Of a DNA stretch of 64,000 nt, positions 8,353-15,811 are shown piece by piece; positions within the stretch are counted from its first letter, which is position 1; the number at the start of each line of letters is the position of its first letter. The translations under genes and the position numbers were made by a program. This DNA comes from JAWLCQ01 sp041687095 (lineage in GTDB: Bacteria > Planctomycetota > Phycisphaerae > SM23-33): NCBI GenBank assembly GCA_041687095.1, contig JAWLCQ010000002.1, positions 1 through 64,000 of the forward strand, read 5' to 3'. The notes beneath the pieces were generated by a model. The model did not search any database. It had not been told where the DNA came from and saw only the letters and a list, made by a program, of their open reading frames with translations.

Positions 8353-9525
8353 ATGCTGTCTCGGATCCGATTCGGCGTCATCAGTGCCGGCCGCATGGCC
8401 GGGTACACCATGCTCGACATCATGCGGGATCACCCCATCGCCACCCCGGTCGCGTGGTACGAGATCGACCCTTCGCGCGAGGAGACGGCCGACCGCGAGC
8501 GGCGGTTGGCGGAGCGGGGCGTCGAGCGGTGCGGGAGCCTCGAATCCCTGCTGTCCCGTGACGACGTGGACGTCATCCTCAACACCACCCCGCACTACGC
8601 CCACGCCGAAACCTCCATCGCCGCCCTCCGCGCCGGGCACCCCGTGCTGTGCGAGAAACCTCCCGCCTGCTGCCTCCAGCAGCTCGACGCGATGGCCGCG
8701 GCGGCCGCCCAGACGCACCTGCCGCTGCTGATCCACTTCCAGCACATCCTCCGCCCGTCCGCGCGGTGGCTGAGCGGGCAGATCCGCTCCGGGGCCCTGG
8801 GGCGCATCCGCCGCGTCGCCTGCCGCACCCTCTGGTTCCGCGAGACCGACTACTACCGCCGCAACGACTGGTCCGGCAAACGCTACTTCCAGGGCAAGCC
8901 CACCCTCGACGGGACCATGACCAACCAGACCATCCACTACCTGCACCAGATGCTCGCCCTGGCCAACCGCGGGCCTGAGGGCCAGACCGCCGCCCCCGCC
9001 GACATCCACGCCGCCCTCTACCGCTTCCACCCGGCCGATGCGCTGGAGATGGAGGACACCGTCGTCGCGCGCGGCGTGCTCGATAACGAGGACCGTACCG
9101 AGTTCTTCTTCGCCGGGACCACCTGCGCGGCCGGGAGCGAGGGCGGGTCCCGCCTCGCCGAATACCAGGGCCGCGCCCGCCAGCACGAGGTGGTCATCGA
9201 GGGCGAGCGCGGAACCGCCGTCTGGAACGGCGGGGCCGAGCTGCAGATCGATGGGCAGCCCCCCCAGGCCTTCACCGCCCCCGATGGGCCCTGGCCGTTC
9301 TACTTCCACCTCCAGGCCGTCCTCGCCCACCAGGAACCGCCCGTCACGCCCGTGACGCACACCATCAACACCATGCGGTTCATCTTCGGCGCCTACGCGG
9401 CCGCGAAGGACCGGATCCGCCAGGTGGACTGGGAGCGATGCACGGAGGTCGCCCCGGTCCTCGACGCCTGCACGGACGCCCGCTGCCTGCCCGGAGAGTT
9501 GGCCCAGGCGCCCGACTGGGCGTGA
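8353..9525 (+). CDS. Gfo/Idh/MocA-family oxidoreductase
   Basis: 390 residues. An N-terminal Rossmann domain (FGVISAGRMAGYTMLDIM at 7-24; VILNTTPHYAHAETSIAALRAGHPVLCEKPPA with the EKP motif of the family at about 98-100) precedes the alpha/beta C-terminal substrate domain (about 125-370). Members use NAD(P) to oxidise or reduce sugars, inositols or their derivatives; the substrate cannot be read from sequence. The ATG at 8353 is chosen because the Rossmann strand begins five residues later, a GAGG lies upstream, and the predicted transcript starts after the earlier in-frame ATG. It stands alone between a promoter and the cyclophilin gene, so context does not help. Confidence 0.85.
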   Translation: MLSRIRFGVISAGRMAGYTMLDIMRDHPIATPVAWYEIDPSREETADRERRLAERGVERCGSLESLLSRDDVDVILNTTPHYAHAETSIAALRAGHPVLCEKPPACCLQQLDAMAAAAAQTHLPLLIHFQHILRPSARWLSGQIRSGALGRIRRVACRTLWFRETDYYRRNDWSGKRYFQGKPTLDGTMTNQTIHYLHQMLALANRGPEGQTAAPADIHAALYRFHPADALEMEDTVVARGVLDNEDRTEFFFAGTTCAAGSEGGSRLAEYQGRARQHEVVIEGERGTAVWNGGAELQIDGQPPQAFTAPDGPWPFYFHLQAVLAHQEPPVTPVTHTINTMRFIFGAYAAAKDRIRQVDWERCTEVAPVLDACTDARCLPGELAQAPDWA

Positions 9526-9632
9526 GGGCGGGAGTTCGGAGCGGTTTTTCCTTCGGGCCTCGCGCATAATGCCGACGTGCAGCGTATCGTTTCGCTGTAC
9601 CGACGCCTCGAGGCTCTGAAGGAAAGGACACC

Positions 9633-10073
9633 ATGACCACGGCCACCATCAAGACCGACAAGGGCGACATCGTGCTGGAGCTGTTCGCCGATGACGCCCC
9701 CCAGACCGTCGCCAACTTCGTGAAGCTGGCGAAGGACGGCTTTTACGACGGGCTGAAGTTCCACCGCGTCATCCCGGATTTCATGATCCAGGGCGGGTGC
9801 CCCGAGGGCACGGGCACGGGCGGGCCGGGCTACAAGTTCGCCGACGAGCCCTCGGCGCTGAAGCTCAAGCACTCGGGCCCCGGGACGCTCTCGATGGCCA
9901 ACGCGGGCCCGAACACCAATGGCTCGCAGTTCTTCATCACGCACGTGGCGTGCCCCTGGTTGGACGGGAAGCACGCGGTGTTCGGGCGGGTCGTGGACGA
10001 CGCCAGCCAGGACGTCGTGAACCGCATCCGCCAGGGCGACGTGATGCAGTCGGTGACGATCCAGGAGTCGTAG
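9633..10073 (+). CDS. Peptidyl-prolyl cis-trans isomerase, cyclophilin type
   Basis: 146 residues, a minimal cyclophilin with no signal peptide, so cytoplasmic. Active-site signatures are FHRVIPDFMIQGGCPEG (about 48-64), SMANAGPNTNGSQFFIT (about 87-103) and WLDGKHAVFGRV (about 109-120). It catalyses proline isomerisation during folding. AAGGAAAGG before the ATG is a good ribosome site. Two hairpins with T-runs follow, so it is probably monocistronic. Confidence 0.95.
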   Translation: MTTATIKTDKGDIVLELFADDAPQTVANFVKLAKDGFYDGLKFHRVIPDFMIQGGCPEGTGTGGPGYKFADEPSALKLKHSGPGTLSMANAGPNTNGSQFFITHVACPWLDGKHAVFGRVVDDASQDVVNRIRQGDVMQSVTIQES

Positions 10074-10090
10074 TCGGGCGGGAGCACGGA

Positions 10091-10135
10091 CGGGCGTCGC
10101 GGCGGTGGACACCCCCAAGGCCGCGACGCCCGTTT
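10091..10135 (+). terminator. Terminator-like hairpin after cyclophilin gene
   Basis: A 13-bp perfect stem, CGGGCGTCGCGGC at 10091-10103 with its complement at 10120-10132, then TTT. It lies 17 nt after the cyclophilin stop. Confidence 0.65.
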
Positions 10136-10173
10136 GCATTGGGTGGGTAGAGCGGGGCAGTGCGCAAAAACGA

Positions 10174-10217
10174 GCCCGCAGGCCGGAGAGAGGGGGCATC
10201 CGGCCTGCGGGCTTTTT
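10174..10217. terminator. Bidirectional rho-independent terminator
   Basis: A 13-bp perfect GC stem (GCCCGCAGGCCGG at 10174-10186, complement at 10200-10212) followed by TTTTT on the plus strand and preceded by AAAAACGA, which reads TCGTTTTT on the minus strand. It can serve both the cyclophilin gene and the convergent PEP-CTERM gene ending at 10262. Confidence 0.8.
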
Positions 10218-10261
10218 GGATTCTGTGGGCCGTCCGAACGGCGACGGCGAATGTCGGGGGC

Positions 10262-10861
10262 TTAGCGGCGGCGACGGCGGGCGACGGCGACCAGGCCACC
10301 CAGGCCCAGCAGGGCGAGGGTGGTGGGCTCGGGAACGCCGACCACGCCGGTGAAGAGCTGCTTGTTCACCTGCGACTCGGCGGGGAGGGCCTGTCCAACC
10401 ATGAAGTCATAGCTCACGGTTTCCGTCCCGCTGGTGACGATCTGCAGCAGGTCCAAGGTGGCCTTGCGCTGCCCGCTGGTGGCGCTGATGGTGAACACGC
10501 CATCGAGCTTCGTGGCGGTCTCGGTGGGGGTGGCGGTGGCGATCAGCCAGGTGTCGAACACGTTCCAGTGCGAGTCCTTCCCGATGTCCCCGCCAAGGTA
10601 CTGGGCGTTCGTCATCGTGGGGGTGGGCAGGAAGCCCATCGGCCAGATCTGGTTCATGACGCCCGTGATGCCGGTGCCCGGCATGACCCCGCTGGGGTTG
10701 GCATCGACGCTGGCGATCTCGAAGCCCGCATCCGCCGTGAAGCGGAAGATGTACTGGTGGAGATCCCCGGGAAGTTCCGTCTCGATGATGGTCAGGCTGA
10801 TGGCCGCCGGAGCGGTTGCCGCCAACGCTAGAATCACAGCGATCCCAAGAAACTTGCTCAT
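10262..10861 (-). CDS. PEP-CTERM sorting domain protein
   Basis: 199 residues. Signal peptide at the N-terminus (MSKFLGIAVILALAATAPAAIS), a beta-rich body of unknown fold, and a C-terminal sorting tail: VPEPTTLALLGLGGLVAVARRRRR, that is VPEP, a membrane segment and an arginine cluster. The tail is recognised by exosortase-type transpeptidases (none in this window), so the protein is predicted at the cell surface or in exopolysaccharide. The start at 10861 is set by AAGGAGAG in front of ATG and by the signal peptide; a longer frame from 10939 would bury the signal. Its predicted promoter is about 300 nt upstream, leaving a long leader. Confidence 0.85.
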   Translation of the reverse strand: MSKFLGIAVILALAATAPAAISLTIIETELPGDLHQYIFRFTADAGFEIASVDANPSGVMPGTGITGVMNQIWPMGFLPTPTMTNAQYLGGDIGKDSHWNVFDTWLIATATPTETATKLDGVFTISATSGQRKATLDLLQIVTSGTETVSYDFMVGQALPAESQVNKQLFTGVVGVPEPTTLALLGLGGLVAVARRRRR

Positions 10862-11185
10862 TACTCTCTCTCCTTTTCGTGCGTACCTAGGCTCAGGGGG
10901 TTGAGGTGCCTCGCTTTTCCGACACAGGAAAAGGTCCACTTGCGCGTCGACCTCATTACCATTCCTGCTCTTCGTATCCGAAATGTGCCGCCGCTCGCGG
11001 AAATGACATGCAGCGAATCACGGCGTCACGAAACGACAACTTGTACAGAGCAAATGGTTGAGCGACCGTTGGGCAGGCACGAAAGGAGCATTTCGTCCTA
11101 CCCCTCCTTTGGGATCGTTGCTGTTCATCTCGCTGGCTCGGCGAGGTGAACGATTACACTGTACCGCGCTTGGGCGATTTGTCAA
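10862..11185 (-). promoter_or_regulatory. Promoter and ~290-nt leader of the PEP-CTERM gene
   Basis: Minus strand: TTGACA (11180-11185), 16-nt spacer, TACAGT (11158-11163). Just after the predicted start of transcription is a stem with one mismatch (11123-11133 against 11141-11151). The remaining leader is AT-richer than its surroundings and has no gene. A short stretch (about 11040-11080) resembles part of the leader of the PEP-CTERM gene at 61193-62038. The rest of the 10862-11417 gap, in front of the next gene, shows no further clear element. Confidence 0.5.
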
Positions 11186-11417
11186 GCATCAGTTAAGGGA
11201 ACGTGCGCAAATTTCTCGATAGGTGCCCCGGGTTCGCGGAACCGTGTTCCGCCGGGCGCGCACGCGGGCGCGGCGGCAAGCGGCGCAGCCGGGGCGCCCG
11301 CACGCCGACTTGGCGGTGGCCCGGCTGCGGCGAAGGAGACCCTTGGCGGGGGGGCGTCGGCGCGGTACACGTAACCTGCCGCGAGGCCGCGGATGGCCTC
11401 CCGCGAAAGGACCCCGC

Positions 11418-12488
11418 ATGACGACGCGAGACCTGTGGCGAGAGATCATGTTCTACGGGCAGTTCGACCGCATGCCCGTCATCCACTGGCACGAGTGGCC
11501 CGAGACCCGCCAGCGCTGGCTGGCCGAGGGCCTGCCCACCAACGTCCCCCAACGCCAGTTCCTCGGGGCGGTCCCCCACTGGGTCGGGGTCGGGGCCAAG
11601 CTCGACCTCTTCCCCGCCTTTGAGGAGGAGACCGTCGAGGAGACGGCCGAGTACCGCATCTACCGCGACGGGGCGGGCGTCATCCAGAAGGCCTGGAAGA
11701 CGAAGAGCTGCATCCCGCACTACATCGGGTTCACCCTCCAGGAGGCCAAGGATTGGCCGAGATTCAAGGAGCGCCTCCAGCCCGATCCCGCCCGCCTGCC
11801 CGCCGATCTCCCCAAGCACATCGCCGACGCCGAGAACTCCGGCTACCCCATCGCGTTCGGCACGGCCTCGCTGATGGGCTGGATCCGCAACTGGATGGGC
11901 GTGGAGAACATGTGCTACCTCATGTTCGACGCCCCGGACGTGTACGGCGACATGGTCACCACCCTCGCCGACCTGGCCTGCTGGTCGATGGACCAGATCC
12001 TGCCCCGGATGTCCCGCCCCCCGGAACTGGGGTTCGGATGGGAGGACATCTGCGGCAAGAGCGGGCCGCTCGTGAGCCCCGAGATCTTCGACCGCCACGT
12101 CGCCCCGGGCTACCGCAAGATGCGTGAGAAGCTCGAATCGTACGGCGTGACGCTTTTGGGGGTGGACTCCGACGGCTGGGTCGAGCCCCTCGTGGGGCAC
12201 TGGCTGGAGGCGGGGGTGAACCTGCAGTTCCCCATCGAGATCGGGACGTGGAACGCCGACCCCCACGCGGTGCGGCGGCGGTTCGGCAAGGAGCTGCGGA
12301 TCCTGGGCGGGTTCAACAAGCTGGTCCTGGAGCAGGACCGCGCGGCCATCGACGCCGAGATCGCCCGGCGGGTCCCGCTGATGCGCGAGGGCGGGTTCGT
12401 CCTCATGCCCGACCACCTCATCACGCCCGGGGTCCCCCTGGCGAACTACGAGTACTACCTCGACCGCATCCGCGAGCTGCGGCTGTAG
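11418..12488 (+). CDS. Uroporphyrinogen decarboxylase-family protein
   Basis: 356 residues, second URO-D-like barrel of the window. Recognisable pieces are TRDLWREIMFYGQFDRMPVIHWHEWP at the start, FGWEDICGKSGPLVSPEIF in the middle, LLGVDSDGWVEPLVGHWLEAGVN in the position of the HSDG strand of relatives, and a C-terminus LMPDHLITPGVPLANYEYYL that is characteristic of this subgroup. It most likely belongs to the corrinoid-linked methyltransferase-like proteins, not to HemE. The ATG is chosen for the upstream GAAAGG and alignment to relatives. No corrinoid protein is encoded nearby, so its partner is unknown. Confidence 0.8.
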   Translation: MTTRDLWREIMFYGQFDRMPVIHWHEWPETRQRWLAEGLPTNVPQRQFLGAVPHWVGVGAKLDLFPAFEEETVEETAEYRIYRDGAGVIQKAWKTKSCIPHYIGFTLQEAKDWPRFKERLQPDPARLPADLPKHIADAENSGYPIAFGTASLMGWIRNWMGVENMCYLMFDAPDVYGDMVTTLADLACWSMDQILPRMSRPPELGFGWEDICGKSGPLVSPEIFDRHVAPGYRKMREKLESYGVTLLGVDSDGWVEPLVGHWLEAGVNLQFPIEIGTWNADPHAVRRRFGKELRILGGFNKLVLEQDRAAIDAEIARRVPLMREGGFVLMPDHLITPGVPLANYEYYLDRIRELRL

Positions 12489-12524
12489 GCGGCGGGGCGC
12501 CGTGCCTCCCCCATCGCAGACGGG

Positions 12525-12640
12525 GTTCTGTGAAGAGAAGAGAATCCCCCGCGGAGAGCGCGAAGATCGAACAGAACAGGAGGGATGCTTGCCTGCCTTC
12601 CCCTCCGCTCTGCGTTCTCCGCGGTAAGCTCTGAAGCCGT
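12525..12640. repeat. CCGCGGAGA... inverted repeat
   Basis: Imperfect inverted repeat: CCGCGGAGAGCGCGAAG at about 12550-12566 against CTCTGCGTTCTCCGCGG at about 12607-12623. It lies between the URO-D-like and PEP-CTERM genes, which converge here. Related words occur at 5236, 5397 and 22617. Confidence 0.55.
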
Positions 12641-12643
12641 CCG

Positions 12644-13462
12644 TCAGCCCCGCCGGCGGCGAAGGAGGGCCGGGAGCCCCAGCAGCAGCAGCGAGAGGCC
12701 CGCGGGCTCGGGGACGACGGCGGCGTAGCTCGTGCCCAGGCGGATGTCGTCGAAGTAGACGGCGTCGTCGGCCTCGAAGGACCAGATGCGGACGTTCAGG
12801 ATCGAGACCTGCCCCAGCCCCGTCGCGGGTCCCACGTGCGTCGCCGTCGCCGTCGCCGGTTCGGCAAGCGGGGAGGGGTTCACCCAGAGGTCCGTGCGGT
12901 TGTAGGTGCTCGCCCCGTCCCTCGAAATCTTCACCACGAGCATGTAGTCGGTCTGGTTGGCGGAGGTGAGGGTGGAGTTGGTGGTGTTGCTGTGGTTACC
13001 CACGCGGGCGAAGAACGGGCTGCCCGCGGCGTTGCGGACCCCGAACGACAGGCTCGCGTTTCCCGTCAACGGACTGCCGTTACTGAGCGAGAACTGCAGG
13101 AAGTCGTCGGTCTCGAAGCTCTCCAGCTGCAGCCGCATCCCGAGGTACAGCGTCCCGCTCTGCGCGGGGAACGAACGGTGGAACAACTCGGACTGTTCCG
13201 ACTCGTTCACCGTCGTTTGGATCCGCGCCGCCTGCGCCCCCGCCGATCCATACGTCGCGGGCCCCATCGCCATCGCCTGGGCTGTCACGTAGGGGCGCGA
13301 GGCCGTCCAGGCGCTCGTCCATCCCGTCCCCCCGTCCGCCCCTCCCAGCGGCGTACCGAGGGCGTAGTCCTCAAAGGACTCCGTCGCGATGATGCCGGCC
13401 GATGCGGGCACGGCCGCGGCGAGAAGCACCACCAGCGCTGTCAGGCGAACATGCGTGTGCAA
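12644..13462 (-). CDS. PEP-CTERM sorting domain protein
   Basis: 272 residues from TTG at 13462. The signal peptide (VRLTALVVLLAAAVPASAG) is followed by a beta-sandwich-like body (SFEDYALGTPLGG near the N-terminus and VYFDDIRLGTSY near the C-terminus, as in LamG-like or carbohydrate-binding surface proteins) and the tail VVPEPAGLSLLLLGLPALLRRRRG. Predicted surface anchoring by an exosortase. An in-frame ATG at 13522 lies inside the -10 box of the predicted promoter, so it cannot be the start; GTGAGG in front of TTG at 13462 supports the later start. Confidence 0.82.
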   Translation of the reverse strand: MHTHVRLTALVVLLAAAVPASAGIIATESFEDYALGTPLGGADGGTGWTSAWTASRPYVTAQAMAMGPATYGSAGAQAARIQTTVNESEQSELFHRSFPAQSGTLYLGMRLQLESFETDDFLQFSLSNGSPLTGNASLSFGVRNAAGSPFFARVGNHSNTTNSTLTSANQTDYMLVVKISRDGASTYNRTDLWVNPSPLAEPATATATHVGPATGLGQVSILNVRIWSFEADDAVYFDDIRLGTSYAAVVPEPAGLSLLLLGLPALLRRRRG

Positions 13463-13520
13463 GACAACCTCACTTTCGATCCACCCACAGAAAGACCTCC
13501 CGGTGGTTTCGATACGAATC

Positions 13521-13549
13521 ATGATACACTACATCCTTGGTGTTGGCAA
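13521..13549 (-). promoter_or_regulatory. Sigma-70-type promoter for PEP-CTERM gene
   Basis: Minus strand: TTGCCA (13544-13549), 17-nt spacer, TATCAT (13521-13526). Transcription would begin near 13514, about 50 nt before the TTG start at 13462. Confidence 0.6.
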
Positions 13550-13619
13550 GCGCCCCGCTTGGCCCCTGCTGTCGTGAGCGGAGGACGTGGGGTAGGCACG
13601 GAGGCGATCAGAGCCTACA

Positions 13620-13925
13620 ATGCCGCCCATGGCCCACCTGACGCATTGCTCCTGGTGTCGTAAGAAGCTCGCCCGCTACGACGAGGTGTACCGCACGCTG
13701 GCGCGCCTGCACGACGACATGAACATCGACGGGGCCCCCGGCGAACCGGTGCAGATCTACCTCTTCGCCGCCCGCCGCCGCGTCGAGACGCTCTGGACCG
13801 CCCCATATTCCCCCGAGCGGGCCGAGGGCTACGACTTCCTCTTCCAGTCCTGCTCCCGCGAGTGCGACAACGAACTGCTCCGCATCCTCCTCGACGAGGG
13901 CATGAGCCCCAAGGCCTTGGACTGA
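13620..13925 (+). CDS. Small conserved-looking protein with CxxC and CxxxC pairs
   Basis: 101 residues, family not recognised. It has a cysteine pair near the start (HCSWC) and another near the end (SCSRECD), which together could bind one zinc ion, around a mixed alpha/beta middle. No signal peptide, so cytoplasmic. The start could also be the second ATG at 13629 (MAHLTH). Codon use matches the surroundings. The next gene, DksA-like, follows after 84 nt in the same direction and may share the transcript. Confidence 0.65.
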   Translation: MPPMAHLTHCSWCRKKLARYDEVYRTLARLHDDMNIDGAPGEPVQIYLFAARRRVETLWTAPYSPERAEGYDFLFQSCSRECDNELLRILLDEGMSPKALD

Positions 13926-14009
13926 CCGGCCGGTCGCTCGCGTTCATTCGCCTCGCTCCCATCGGTTTCGTACCTTTCCCGGTGAGGACACCAGAGAGGA
14001 GGCGAGCGA

Positions 14010-14438
14010 ATGCTCTCGCAAAAGAACCGGCCGCTGTTATCCGCCGTTTGCGAATCACTCACGTCCGAGGAGATCGAGGAGTTGCAGGCCGTCCTGCTCC
14101 AGAAACGCAACGCCCTCGTCGAGACCCTCACCGCCATCGCCACCGGCTGCGGGCCGGACTCCGAGGATGGCGACACCGACCTGCCGACCGCCTCCAACCA
14201 CCCCGCCGACCACGGGACCGACTGCTTCGAGCACGAGGCGTCGGTGCGGATGTTCCAGAGCGAATCGCAACTGCTCGAGGAGATCGAGGCCGCCCTCCAG
14301 CGGATTCGCGAGGGCACGTACGGGCTGTGCGAGGCGACGCGAAGGCCCATCGGCGTCACCCGCCTCCGCGCCCGCCCGTGGGCGCGGCACTGCATCGAAT
14401 ACGCCCGCGCCAAGGAGAAACGCGCCCGCTGGCGGTAG
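14010..14438 (+). CDS. TraR/DksA-family protein with degenerate zinc finger
   Basis: 142 residues. N-terminal coiled-coil region (about 18-100), then the DksA C4-type finger region: YGLCEATRRPIGVTRLRARPWARHCIEYA. The normal pattern is CxxC...CxxC. Here Cys107 and Cys128 remain, but their partners at 110 and 131 are Thr and Tyr, so a standard zinc site cannot form. DksA-family proteins enter the secondary channel of RNA polymerase; whether this one does is open. GAGGAGG upstream of ATG gives a clear start. It may be co-transcribed with the 13620 gene. Confidence 0.8.
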   Translation: MLSQKNRPLLSAVCESLTSEEIEELQAVLLQKRNALVETLTAIATGCGPDSEDGDTDLPTASNHPADHGTDCFEHEASVRMFQSESQLLEEIEAALQRIREGTYGLCEATRRPIGVTRLRARPWARHCIEYARAKEKRARWR

Positions 14439-14501
14439 CGGGCGGACTGGCCAAGGCGCCCCTCCCTCGCGACCTGTCGGTGGACATGCTATCCTGACAA
14501 T

Positions 14502-14723
14502 GTGAGCGTAGCGGTGACCATCACGATCAGCGATGAGACGATGAGCCGCCTGCGAGCGGAGGCCGCACGGCGGGGACGAGATGTGCCCGAAGTGATCGAA
14601 GAGGTGCTTCGCGAACACGCCGTTCAGGAGGAGCAGGACGAACTCCCGGTGCATGACGGCGGACGAGTGCTGATCGACATCGCCGATCGCCGCGCTCTCT
14701 ATGACGCGCTGGACGACCGCTGA
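14502..14723 (+). CDS. Antitoxin-like protein (VapB/ribbon-helix-helix type)
   Basis: 73 residues from GTG. The opening VTITISDETMSRLRAEAARRGRDVPEVIEEVLREH is a ribbon-helix-helix-type DNA-binding region of the kind in VapB antitoxins; the C-terminal half is acidic (EEQDELP, ADRRALYDALDDR), as expected for the toxin-wrapping tail. Its stop overlaps the start of a PIN-domain remnant (TGATG), the classic vapBC arrangement. With the toxin truncated, it may be an orphan that only represses its own promoter. Family assignment rests on pattern and context. Confidence 0.6.
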   Translation: MSVAVTITISDETMSRLRAEAARRGRDVPEVIEEVLREHAVQEEQDELPVHDGGRVLIDIADRRALYDALDDR

Positions 14724-14806
14724 TGTTCGTCATCGACACGAACATCCTCGCCTATGCGGCCGATCGCCGTTTCCCCTGGCTGGACGTGATCGATCCCACC
14801 CTGTAG
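14723..14806 (+). pseudogene. Truncated PIN-domain (VapC-like) toxin
   Basis: Starts with MFVIDTNILAYAADRRFPW, the first strand of a PIN-domain RNase with its metal-binding Asp5, then stops after 27 residues (TAG at 14804-14806). Full VapC proteins are about 130 residues, and no continuation is visible in any frame before the flgM terminator at 14873. Remnant of a toxin-antitoxin pair. Confidence 0.6.
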
Positions 14807-14872
14807 CCCCGCTCCCTCGCGGGCGATGCCGATCCCCCCGCCCGGTCCGCACCGCGGGGGCGGTCCGCGCAG

Positions 14873-14904
14873 AAAAACAGGCGCGGATCCTTCCGCGCCT
14901 GTTT
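14873..14904 (-). terminator. Rho-independent terminator of flgM
   Basis: 12-bp perfect stem (14875-14886 with 14893-14904, AAACAGGCGCGG) that reads into TTTTT on the minus strand, 30 nt past the FlgM-like stop. Confidence 0.75.
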
Positions 14905-14933
14905 GGAAATCGGGGCTCTTGGCGCTGCCCTTC

Positions 14934-15215
14934 CTAGAGATCCGGGTAAAGCTCTTCCATGAGGCGATCAATCGCCAGGTCCAACTTCTCCGAGGTTTCG
15001 TAAACTCCGGAGGCGATCTCGCTCTTCACCCGCGCAACCAGATCGGCCCGCACGGCCGGCACGTCCTGCACCTGGGCGGCGAGGCGGGCGGCCGTGGAGA
15101 TCTCGACCACGTCGTGGCCCTGCGCCACTTCCTGGGCCCGCGGGGCCTGCCCGGTCCGCTGGACCGAATCCACTCCCGCCGGTTGCCTCGCTGCATGGAC
15201 GCCGTTGATGTTCAT
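14934..15215 (-). CDS. flgM: FlgM-like anti-sigma-28 factor
   Basis: 93 residues, the usual FlgM length. The N-terminal half is low in structure; the C-terminal half matches the family: VVEISTAARLAAQV, then VRADLVARVKSEIASGVYETSEKLDLAIDRLMEELYPDL, the helices that bind FliA. FlgM holds back late flagellar genes until it is exported through the hook. No other flagellar gene is in the window, so this is an orphan copy. It has its own terminator. The upstream 600 nt contain no other gene. The start ATG is weakly supported by GAAACAGAG. Confidence 0.75.
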   Translation of the reverse strand: MNINGVHAARQPAGVDSVQRTGQAPRAQEVAQGHDVVEISTAARLAAQVQDVPAVRADLVARVKSEIASGVYETSEKLDLAIDRLMEELYPDL

Positions 15216-15811
15216 CGCTCTGTTTCCTTATCCGTGGACCCGCCAAGCACCCCGGCGAGTCTCCGCGTGCGGTCAAGCCGTTGGGAGCGTCCTTGTCCCA
15301 CCGGCCGCGGTGCCTTCTACGCCCGCACGCCATCATTTCGGGTTGGGCCGAACCGACCGTTCCTTTGCCTTCCCGGTCGGCTCTCTTGCATCCTTGCGCT
15401 TGTGGTATCGGTATTCCCACTGGCGGCCCTTGAAAAGGCCCCCTGGCGACGTGATGCCATAAGCCTATGGCATAACAAAGCTTAGGATATAGACCCCGTG
15501 GAGGCAACGGAAAGCTCCAGAAATTTGCGCCCAGGGCCGGCTCCAAATCCTTCGCCTTTTATGCAGATTGCCTATCTTCACGTCCGCCCCGTTGGCCCGC
15601 GGCCCCCCGCAGGCCCCCGCATCGCGGGCTCGGACACACCATCTTGGGCCCGCCCCGCCGACAGCGACAGCACTTTGGGGGAACGCCTGACACCCCATGG
15701 GGGCAAAACCCCATCGGTCCCCCCCGCCGCCGCCGAAGCCGCCCTCTCCTCCGCGTCAGGGAGTAAGGGGAGGCCGCGACCGATCCCCGATCGCCCGGGG
15801 TGGGGACAGGG
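15216..15811. other. Gene-free region upstream of flgM
   Basis: About 600 nt without a convincing gene. Minus-strand hairpins include GCCGACCG...CGGTCGG (about 15342-15379) in the flgM leader and a TGCCATA-AGCC-TATGGCA palindrome (about 15454-15471). The right end (15700-15811) is CCGCC-rich, with no clear promoter. The leader could be regulatory; I cannot match it to a known RNA family. Confidence 0.4.

Noticed and set aside
1617..12488. The two URO-D-family proteins as HemE
   Set aside because: They match the divergent methyltransferase-like group, and the window encodes the siroheme route that does not need HemE.
13463..13522. ATG at 13522 as start of the PEP-CTERM gene
   Set aside because: It lies in the predicted -10 element, and the signal peptide begins 20 codons later with a ribosome site.
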